This document shows, in pieces, positions 16,540 through 23,106 of a stretch of DNA of 64,000 nucleotides (position 1 is the first letter of the stretch; each line of letters starts with the position of its first letter). The notes under the pieces were generated by a model. That model ran no database searches. It was not told where the DNA came from and saw nothing but the letters and a program-made list of their open reading frames with translations. Source of the stretch: Blastococcus_B deserti (GTDB lineage: Bacteria > Actinomycetota > Actinomycetes > Mycobacteriales > Geodermatophilaceae). The translations under genes and the position numbers were made by a program. Location: NCBI RefSeq assembly GCF_042682525.1, contig NZ_JBHUHP010000001.1, forward strand, positions 659,558-723,557, read 5' to 3'.

Positions 16540-17052
16540 ATGGTCCGACCGCTGGGGTTGCCCTTCGACCCCATCGAGCGCGCCGGCCAGGCCTGGGAGC
16601 AGCGGTTCGGCCCGGCATCGGCGATGCGCGCGGCGACGTCGGTGTTCCGGGTCCAGCAGATCCTGCTGGCACGATTCGACGAGGCCCTCAAGCCGCACCG
16701 GCTGACCTTCGCCCGCTACGAGGTGCTGGTTCTGCTCACCTTCAGTCGCACCGGGGAGCTGCCCCTCAAGGTCATCGGCAGCCGGCTGATGGTCCACCCG
16801 ACGAGCGTCACCAACGCGATCGACCGGCTGGTGGCGGCCGGCTACGTCGAGCGTCGCCCCAACCCCGCGGACGGGCGCGGTGTCCTGGCCCGGATCACCG
16901 ATCCCGGCCGCTCCGTCGTGGAGGGCGCCACCGCCGCGCTGACGAGCCTCGACTTCGGCCTCGGCGACGTGCCCGAGGACGAGCGGACGGTGCTCTTCGA
17001 CATCCTGCGCAAGGTACGGATCGGCGCGGGGGACGTCGCCGACCCGACCTGA
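16540..17052 (+). CDS. MarR-family transcriptional regulator
   Basis: A 170-residue winged-helix regulator. Residues 55-120 contain the MarR core: RYEVLVLLTFSRTGELPLK, then the recognition helix region GSRLMVHPTSVTNAIDRLVAAG, then the wing YVERRPNPADGRGVLARITD. MarR proteins bind as dimers to 16-20-base palindromes and usually respond to small acidic or CoA-linked ligands. It sits 44 bases upstream of isobutyryl-CoA mutase in the same direction, and a near-perfect 18-base palindrome covers that gene's promoter, so local control is the simplest reading (inference). Confidence 0.9.
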   Translation: MVRPLGLPFDPIERAGQAWEQRFGPASAMRAATSVFRVQQILLARFDEALKPHRLTFARYEVLVLLTFSRTGELPLKVIGSRLMVHPTSVTNAIDRLVAAGYVERRPNPADGRGVLARITDPGRSVVEGATAALTSLDFGLGDVPEDERTVLFDILRKVRIGAGDVADPT

Positions 17053-17071
17053 CCGGGCGGTCGACGGAACT

Positions 17072-17090
17072 TAGTTGGACGTCCTACTAT
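17072..17090 (+). promoter_or_regulatory. palindromic operator and leaderless promoter of icmA
   Basis: TAGTTGGAC at 17072-17080 mirrors GTCCTACTA at 17081-17089 with one mismatched pair. TACTAT at 17085-17090 is a good -10 box ending six bases before the ATG, with a -35-like TCGACG at 17061-17066. A dimer bound to the palindrome would cover the -10 region. The upstream MarR protein is the obvious candidate. Confidence 0.6.
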
Positions 17091-17096
17091 CTGTCC

Positions 17097-18776
17097 ATGA
17101 CGGACGACGCCCGGCAGCGGTGGCAGCAGCGGTACGACGCGGCCCTGGCCGCCGGCAAGGTGCGGGACGCCGACTTCACGACGCTGTCCGGTGTCGAGGT
17201 GGCACCGGTGTACGGCCCGGCCGACGAGTCGGCCGTCCCCGGCTTCGAGCGCATCGGCTATCCCGGTGAGTTCCCGTTCACGCGTGGTCTGCACGCCACC
17301 GGCTACCGCGGCCGGGCGTGGACGATCCGCCAGTTCGCCGGGTTCGGGAACGCCAAGCAGACCAACGAGCGCTACAAGATGATCCTGGCCGAGGGCGGCG
17401 GCGGCCTGAGCGTCGCCTTCGACATGCCCACCCTCATGGGCCGCGACTCCGACGACCCGCGCAGCCTGGGCGAGGTCGGGCACTGCGGCGTCGCGATCGA
17501 CAGCGCGACCGACATGGACGAGCTCTTCGACGGCATCGCGCTCGAGACCACGACGACGTCGATGACGATCAGCGGGCCGGCCGTCCCCGTCTTCTGCATG
17601 TACCTCGTCGCCGCCGAGCGCCAGGGCGCCGACGTCGGACGGCTCAACGGCACCCTGCAGACCGACATCTTCAAGGAGTACATCGCGCAGAAGGAGTGGC
17701 TGTTCGCTCCCGAGCCGCACCTGCGGCTGATCGGCGACCTGATGGAGTACTGCGCGGAGAACATCCCGGCCTACAAGCCGATCAGCGTCTCGGGTTACCA
17801 CATCCGCGAGGCCGGCTCGACCGCGGCGCAGGAGCTCGCCTACACGCTCGCCGACGGCTTCGCCTACGTGGAACTCGGCCTCTCCCGTGGCCTGGACATC
17901 GAGACGTTCGCCCCGGGCCTGTCCTTCTTCTTCGACGCGCACATCGACTTCTTCGAGGAGATCGCCAAGTTCCGCGCCGCGCGCCGGATCTGGGCCCGCT
18001 GGCTGCGCGACGTGTACGGCGCGACGACCGAGAAGGCGCAGCAACTCCGGTTCCACACCCAGACGGCCGGGGTCAGCCTCACCGCCCAGCAGCCGGACAA
18101 CAACATCGTCCGGACGGCGGTCGAGGCCCTGGCCGCGGTGCTGGGCGGCACCCAGTCGCTGCACACCAACGCGCTCGACGAGGTGCTGGCCCTGCCCAGC
18201 GCCAAGGCCGCCCAGATCGCGCTGCGCACGCAGCAGGTGATCGCCGAGGAGACCGGCGTCATGAACGTCGCCGACCCGCTCGGCGGCGCGTGGTACGTGG
18301 AGGCCCTCACCGACGAGCTCGAGCGGCAGGCGGAGGAGATCTTCACCCGCATCAAGGACATGGGGACCGACGGCACCATGACCAGCGGCATCCTCCGCGG
18401 CATCGAGGACGGCTGGTTCACGGGGGAGATCGCCGAGGCCGCGTTCGTCTACCAGCGGGCCCTGGAGAAGGGCGACAAGAAGGTGGTCGGCGTCAACACG
18501 CTCACCGGCTCGGTCGACGCCCACGACACCCTCGAGATCCTGCGCGTGAGCCACCAGGTCGAGATCGACCAGAAGGCCGAGCTCGCGGAACGCCGTCGGC
18601 GGCGCGACGACGCGGCGGCCCGTGCGGCGGTGCAGCGCATGGTCGAGGTGGCCCGCACCGACCAGAACATGGTGCCGGCGATGCTGGACGCCGTGCGCGC
18701 CGAGGCCACGCTCGGCGAGATCTGCGACGCCCTGCGCACGGAGTGGGGCAGCTACACCGAACCCGCGCGGTTCTGA
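17097..18776 (+). CDS. icmA: isobutyryl-CoA mutase, large subunit
   Basis: Adenosylcobalamin-dependent carbon-skeleton rearrangement of isobutyryl-CoA and n-butyryl-CoA; this subunit holds the substrate TIM barrel. At 559 residues it lacks the fused B12-binding domain. The residues that distinguish isobutyryl- from methylmalonyl-CoA mutase are diagnostic: Phe80 in TIRQFAGFG (Tyr89 in methylmalonyl-CoA mutase) and Gln198 in EYIAQKEWLF (Arg207 there), at the same numbering as the Streptomyces enzyme. The small cobalamin-binding subunit is not in the window. The gene links valine catabolism with butyryl-CoA and thus with ccr. It has a palindrome-covered promoter and a MarR gene upstream, and a terminator follows. 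Confidence 0.93.
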   Translation: MTDDARQRWQQRYDAALAAGKVRDADFTTLSGVEVAPVYGPADESAVPGFERIGYPGEFPFTRGLHATGYRGRAWTIRQFAGFGNAKQTNERYKMILAEGGGGLSVAFDMPTLMGRDSDDPRSLGEVGHCGVAIDSATDMDELFDGIALETTTTSMTISGPAVPVFCMYLVAAERQGADVGRLNGTLQTDIFKEYIAQKEWLFAPEPHLRLIGDLMEYCAENIPAYKPISVSGYHIREAGSTAAQELAYTLADGFAYVELGLSRGLDIETFAPGLSFFFDAHIDFFEEIAKFRAARRIWARWLRDVYGATTEKAQQLRFHTQTAGVSLTAQQPDNNIVRTAVEALAAVLGGTQSLHTNALDEVLALPSAKAAQIALRTQQVIAEETGVMNVADPLGGAWYVEALTDELERQAEEIFTRIKDMGTDGTMTSGILRGIEDGWFTGEIAEAAFVYQRALEKGDKKVVGVNTLTGSVDAHDTLEILRVSHQVEIDQKAELAERRRRRDDAAARAAVQRMVEVARTDQNMVPAMLDAVRAEATLGEICDALRTEWGSYTEPARF

Positions 18777-18820
18777 CGGCCCGGCCCAGCGGGGGCCGGA
18801 GGCTCCCCGAGGCCGGGCCG
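18777..18820 (+). terminator. terminator after icmA
   Basis: A perfect ten-base stem (18777-18786, CGGCCCGGCC, with 18811-18820) begins directly after the stop codon. A second GGGG/CCCC pairing lies inside. There is no T-run, as is usual in this GC range. The rest of the gap to 18997 shows nothing further. Confidence 0.5.
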
Positions 18821-18997
18821 GGAGATCGCCTGCGGAAGCCGGGACGGCACCCGCTGCGGTACGGAAGGCGAGCCGCCCCGCGAGGCGGACCGACGAGTTG
18901 AGCCCGGAGGGTCCGGCGAGGAGGGCCGGAAAGGGCTCCACGCCGGTCGGGGACGCCCCGTGGCCGCGGTCGGAGCCCGGAGGGCGACAATGAGCAC

Positions 18998-19963
18998 ATG
19001 CAGCCCACGCGTCCCGGACGTCCCGACCCGCGCGCCGCAGCGCAGCAGGCCCAGATGGCCGCAGCGATGGCCGGCGCCGTCGACCTCGCCGCCGTCAAGG
19101 CGCGCTCCGAGGCCGCCGCCCGCGCACAGGCCGCCCCACCACCCAGCGCGAGTGCTCCGGCGGGTGCGCCGGGGGCGGCGGTCGTCGACGTCACGGAGGC
19201 CACCTTCCAGGCCGAGGTCCTCGACCGCTCCTTCCAGGTGCCGGTCGTCCTCGATCTCTGGGCGGAGTGGTGCGGCCCGTGCAAGCAGCTCTCCCCGGTG
19301 CTGGAGCGGCTGGCGACCGAGGGCGGCGGCTCCTGGGTACTGGCCAAGGTGGACGTCGACGCCAACCCGGCCCTGGCCCAGGGGTTGCGCGTGCAGGGCA
19401 TCCCGGCGGTCAAGGCGGTCTGGCAGGGGCAGCTGGTCGCCGAGTTCAGCGGCGCGATCCCGGAGGAGCAGGCCCGCCAGTTCGTCACCGAGCTGGTACG
19501 GGCCACGACCGGGGGCGCGATCCCGGGCGCCGGCCCCGGGGAGGAGCCGGCGGACGACCCGCGGCTGGACGCCGCGGAGGCGGCGCTCGAGCGCGGTGAC
19601 CTCGCCGCGGCGGAGGCGGCGTACCAGGCCATCCTCGACGCCGAGCCCGACCACCCGGAGGCCGCGCTCGCGCTCCGGCAGGTGCGGCTGTTCCGCCGGG
19701 CCGACGAGGCCGGGCCGGACGCCCTGGCCGCCGCCGACGCCGCCCCCGAGGACGTCGCGGCGCAGACCCGTGCCGCCGACTTCCTGCTGGGCACGGGCAA
19801 CATCGAGGCCGCGTTCGACCGGTTGCTCGACGTCGTCCGGCGCACCTCCGGCGAGGACCGCGACCGGGCGCGCGCACACCTGCTGGAGCTGTTCGCGGTC
19901 GTCGGGGACGACGACCCGCGCGTGGGCGCGGCCCGGCGCCAGCTCATGGCCGCGCTCTTCTGA
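18998..19963 (+). CDS. thioredoxin-domain protein with C-terminal TPR (YbbN-like)
   Basis: A 321-residue protein. Residues 1-60 are Ala/Gln-rich and probably disordered. Residues 62-170 form a thioredoxin fold with Cys92 and Cys95 in AEWCGPCKQL and the cis-Pro in GIPAVKAV. Residues 185-320 are helical TPR-like repeats (ALERGDLAAAEAAYQAILDAEPDHPEAAL). This layout matches the YbbN/CnoX co-chaperone family, which guards unfolded or oxidised proteins and passes them to chaperonins. Unlike E. coli YbbN, the full CGPC redox motif is kept. No signal peptide is visible, so it is cytosolic. It converges on the peptidase gene through hairpin repeat copy 2. Confidence 0.88.
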   Translation: MQPTRPGRPDPRAAAQQAQMAAAMAGAVDLAAVKARSEAAARAQAAPPPSASAPAGAPGAAVVDVTEATFQAEVLDRSFQVPVVLDLWAEWCGPCKQLSPVLERLATEGGGSWVLAKVDVDANPALAQGLRVQGIPAVKAVWQGQLVAEFSGAIPEEQARQFVTELVRATTGGAIPGAGPGEEPADDPRLDAAEAALERGDLAAAEAAYQAILDAEPDHPEAALALRQVRLFRRADEAGPDALAAADAAPEDVAAQTRAADFLLGTGNIEAAFDRLLDVVRRTSGEDRDRARAHLLELFAVVGDDDPRVGAARRQLMAALF

Positions 19964-19965
19964 AG

Positions 19966-20022
19966 AAGGACCCCGTCCTCCCCAACCTTCGCAAGCTCAG
20001 GTCGGGGCCCGGGACGGGGCCT
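19966..20022. terminator. bidirectional hairpin repeat (copy 2)
   Basis: AGGACCCCGTCC at 19967-19978 pairs with GGACGGGGCCT at 20012-20022 across a 33-base loop. It separates two convergent genes and even includes the stop codon of the minus-strand one. The same element recurs at 38417-38474 and, diverged, at 1424-1490. Confidence 0.65.
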
Positions 20023-21409
20023 AGATGCCGACGTCGCAGGCGCTGACGCCGTCGACGAAGCCGCCACGGAAGATGTCGACGAGCTGGAAGCCGGAGAGGT
20101 CGGCCGCCCCCAGGACGTCCGGCTGGACGCCGTACTCCAGCAGGAACAGCACGCTCTCGTCGAGGTCCCCCGGCGAGATCAGGGCACCGGGGACCTTGCG
20201 GTTGTAGACCTGTGCGCTGAACCAGCCTGTCAGGCAGACCGCGGACCGCAGGGCGTCGGGGTCGGCGGGGTCGAGGCCCAGCTGGTCGCGTGCGCCCAGC
20301 GCGTACGGGATGGCGATCGCGGTGGCCACCGCGAAGTCGCCGAGCCGGTAGGCGTCCGTGGTGAGGTCCCGCTCGTCGTAACCGACGAGGTTCCCGTCGG
20401 CGCAGTACACCAGGTCGCGGTCGTCGGGCGCGCAGTCCGGAGCGGTGCCCTCGAACGCCTCGATCGGGGGCGGGTCGAAGCGCTGGCCGAAGACCTCGCT
20501 GAAGGCGCGCTCCCAGAAGGCGGGCAGTGCCCCCTCGACCAGTTCGACGAGGTCCCCGTAGGGCAGGTTGCCCTGGCGCCGGAAGTCGGCGTCGGTCGTG
20601 AACTGGCCCTGGGTGAAGACCCGGTCCGGGCCGAAGTTGTCCCGGCAGGCGGTGGCGCCGTCGTCGAACCCCTCCTGGAACGCCGAGGCCCGGTCGAAGT
20701 AGGAGCCGTGCGCCGACTCCGCCGCCGAGCTGGTGCCCACCGGGTCGCGCAGCTGGAAGTACCCGCGCAGCAGTTCGTCGAGCTCCGGGGCCCGGAGCCG
20801 GGAGTGCTCGGCCTCGCCCTCGGCGACCCATCGGGTCCACGCGCCCGCCAGACAGTCGGCCTGGGTCTCGGTGGCGATCGACGACTCGGGCAGGCCCACC
20901 CTGGCCTGCACCGCGTGCCCGAACTCGTGCGCCATGACCATCGCCGGGATGAAGCGGCCGAACTGGTCGGCCAGCTCGGCGAGGAAGGCCCGGTCGTAGG
21001 TGATGGCGTCGGAGTTGGGCGCGTCGGGAGCCTGGCAGTAGAACGCGTTGTTCTCCGCCTCCAGCGGCTGGGCGCCGCACCCCACGCCCTGGGGGAACTC
21101 CCCGGGGTCCACGTTGCCGGGGTCGACGCTGAAGTAGCCGCCCTGCAGGGGACGGAACTTTTGCCCGAAGACCTCCGGAAGCTGCTCGGACCAATAGGTC
21201 TCGAGGTCGGCCAGTGCGTTGCGGGCGAGCACGTCCACGGGCTCGTCGGTGGCGCCCTGCACGGTCACCTCACCGCCGGCGGTGTCGCGCACGGGTGGTT
21301 CGACGACAGTGGGCCGGCCGATGACCACCGTCGCGCAGCCGCTCAGGCAGAGGACGCCGACCAGGATCGGCACGGCGGCTCGTGCACGGCGCCGGAGCAG
21401 ATGGTCCAT
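20021..21409 (-). CDS. neutral zinc metallopeptidase lipoprotein (paralogue A)
   Basis: A 462-residue exported lipoprotein: basic start, hydrophobic segment and lipobox LSGC with Cys25. The zinc-protease motif HEFGH is at 161-165 (AMVMAHEFGHAVQ), followed by TETQADCLAGAW, whose acidic residues may supply the third ligand. This matches the putative neutral zinc metallopeptidase family of actinobacteria. It is closely related across its length to the next upstream gene, with the same motif spacing. The ATG at 21409 has AAGGAG upstream. Its substrate is unknown; it should act on the outer face of the membrane. Confidence 0.85.
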   Translation of the reverse strand: MDHLLRRRARAAVPILVGVLCLSGCATVVIGRPTVVEPPVRDTAGGEVTVQGATDEPVDVLARNALADLETYWSEQLPEVFGQKFRPLQGGYFSVDPGNVDPGEFPQGVGCGAQPLEAENNAFYCQAPDAPNSDAITYDRAFLAELADQFGRFIPAMVMAHEFGHAVQARVGLPESSIATETQADCLAGAWTRWVAEGEAEHSRLRAPELDELLRGYFQLRDPVGTSSAAESAHGSYFDRASAFQEGFDDGATACRDNFGPDRVFTQGQFTTDADFRRQGNLPYGDLVELVEGALPAFWERAFSEVFGQRFDPPPIEAFEGTAPDCAPDDRDLVYCADGNLVGYDERDLTTDAYRLGDFAVATAIAIPYALGARDQLGLDPADPDALRSAVCLTGWFSAQVYNRKVPGALISPGDLDESVLFLLEYGVQPDVLGAADLSGFQLVDIFRGGFVDGVSACDVGI

Positions 21410-21520
21410 GCCTGCTCCTTCGGCGCCCCGGCGGCTCCGCAAACCCCGGCGCCGTCGCGCGCGTCCGGAGAGTGGCGCCGGCGGGCATGCGGCCGCGCCC
21501 GGGGGCTCGTCACGGGCATG

Positions 21521-21552
21521 CGGGCCCGGAGGGACGGGTTCCTCCGGGCCCG
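21521..21552 (-). terminator. terminator after metallopeptidase B
   Basis: A perfect 12-base stem (CGGGCCCGGAGG at 21521-21532 with 21541-21552) and eight-base loop lies just beyond the stop of the second peptidase gene. It suggests the two paralogues are transcribed separately. Confidence 0.6.
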
Positions 21553-21565
21553 TCCGGGAGTCCCC

Positions 21566-22963
21566 TCAGCGCTCGAGCTCGCAGGCCTCCCCGCCCTCGA
21601 GGAAGCCGGTGCGGAAGGCCCCGACCAGCTCGAACCCGGAGGCGTCGGTGTTCGGGAACACCTGGTCGTCCACCCCGTAGGTGAGCAGGAACTGCACCGC
21701 CTCGTCGATGTCGCCGGGGCTGATCGAGACACCGGGGAGGGTCTCGGCGAAGGCGTCGTTGTACCACTGGGCCTCGTACCAGCCGGTCAGGCAGACGGCC
21801 GACCGGGTGGCCGCACCGTCGTCGGTGGACAGCCCCGCCTGATCGCGGACGGCCAGGGAGTAGGGGAGCGCGAGCGCGGTCGTCAGGGCGAAGTCGCCGA
21901 TCTCCTCGTAGGCCGGCGCGGCGAGGTCGGTCTCGTCGACGTACACGGTGAAGTCCTCCGGGCAGTAGCCGAGGTCGCGGTCCCGGAGGGGCTCGCAGTC
22001 CGGCGCCGTCCCCTCGAACCCCTCGACGGCCGGTGGCTCGAAGTCGGTGCCGAACGCGGCCGGGAACACCTCCGACCAGAACTGCGGCAGGGTCGTGCCG
22101 ACCCAGTCCACGATCAGGTCGAACGCCGCGTTGCCCTGGCTCAGGTACTCCCGGTCGCTGGCGAACGTGGCCGCGGTGAACAGCCGGTCCTCGCCGAAGT
22201 CGTCGCGACAGGGCTGCACCCCGCCGTCGAATCCCTCGTAGAACGCCGACACGCGGTCGAAGTAGGAGCCGTGCGCCTGGGTGTCGTCGGGGTCGCTGCC
22301 CACGTCGTCCCGGAGGAGCAGGAACCCCCGGATCACGTCGTCGAGCTCCGGCGTCCGGATGGACACGTGCTCCGACTCGCCCGCCGCCACCCAGGCCGTC
22401 CACGCCCCGGCCAGGCAGTCGGCCTGGGTCTCGTCCTGGATGCCGCGCTCCGAGAAACCGAACCGGCCCTGCATGGCGTGGCCGAACTCGTGCGCCATGA
22501 CGACGGGGACCAGGAAGCGGCCGTAGTCGGCGGAGAGCTCCTCCAGCAGCGCCCGGTCGTAGGCGATGAGGTCGCATTCGGGGTCGTAGAAGGCGTTGCC
22601 GGCCACCGAGTCGGGCGAGGTGGGCGAGCCCGGGCAGCCGATGCCGGTGGCGGGGTAGGCGTCCTCGTCGACGGCGTCCGAGTCGACCGAGAAGTAGCCA
22701 CCCCGCAGGGGGGTGAACTCGTCGTCGAAGTACTCCGGGTAGGCCGACTCCCAGAACGTGTTGAGGTCGGCGAGGGCATTGCGCGCGAACTGGTCGATCG
22801 GCTCGTCGCTGACCCCGGTGATGGGGAAGTCCTCGGGGGGCACGTCGACCGGTTCACCGGGGCCGGGCGAGGCCTGGCCGGGGACGACCTCGGTGGCGCA
22901 CCCGGCGAGCAGCAGCGCGACGGCGGCGGCGGCGGGCAGGGCGCGGCGCAGGACCGGCGTCAT
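21566..22963 (-). CDS. neutral zinc metallopeptidase lipoprotein (paralogue B)
   Basis: A 465-residue lipoprotein, a tandem paralogue of the downstream gene. The lipobox is LLAGC with Cys22. HEFGH is at 158-162 in VVMAHEFGHAMQGRFG, then DETQADCLAGAW and AHGSYFDRVSAFYEGF, shared with the other copy. Cys residues in GIGCPG, DPECD, QPCRDD, DCEP and YCPEDF are spaced as in paralogue A, suggesting conserved disulfides outside the cell. Sequence divergence between the copies is considerable, so the duplication is not recent. Confidence 0.85.
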   Translation of the reverse strand: MTPVLRRALPAAAAVALLLAGCATEVVPGQASPGPGEPVDVPPEDFPITGVSDEPIDQFARNALADLNTFWESAYPEYFDDEFTPLRGGYFSVDSDAVDEDAYPATGIGCPGSPTSPDSVAGNAFYDPECDLIAYDRALLEELSADYGRFLVPVVMAHEFGHAMQGRFGFSERGIQDETQADCLAGAWTAWVAAGESEHVSIRTPELDDVIRGFLLLRDDVGSDPDDTQAHGSYFDRVSAFYEGFDGGVQPCRDDFGEDRLFTAATFASDREYLSQGNAAFDLIVDWVGTTLPQFWSEVFPAAFGTDFEPPAVEGFEGTAPDCEPLRDRDLGYCPEDFTVYVDETDLAAPAYEEIGDFALTTALALPYSLAVRDQAGLSTDDGAATRSAVCLTGWYEAQWYNDAFAETLPGVSISPGDIDEAVQFLLTYGVDDQVFPNTDASGFELVGAFRTGFLEGGEACELER

Positions 22964-23047
22964 CCGGACTCGTCCCCCTGTCTGGTGCACCGGCTGTCCC
23001 TGGAGCGGCCGGCGCCTCGGCGGCCGCTCCAGGATGCCGGTCGGACG

Positions 23048-23098
23048 CCCTCCGCGGGGTCGTCGGCCGCGCCCCGCGGCCGGCGACCCCGCGGAGGG
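23048..23098 (-). terminator. large hairpin terminator after glgB
   Basis: A 15-base perfect stem (23048-23062 with 23084-23098), extended by nine further pairs with one mismatch (23063-23071 with 23075-23083) and closed by a CCC loop. It lies nine bases beyond the glgB stop and should end the glgE-treS-mak-glgB message. Confidence 0.65.
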
Positions 23099-23106
23099 CA
23101 GGGGGC

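Noticed and set aside
17097..18776. Methylmalonyl-CoA mutase
   Set aside because: Phe80 and Gln198 replace the Tyr and Arg that bind the malonyl carboxylate, which identifies an isobutyryl-CoA mutase-type active site.
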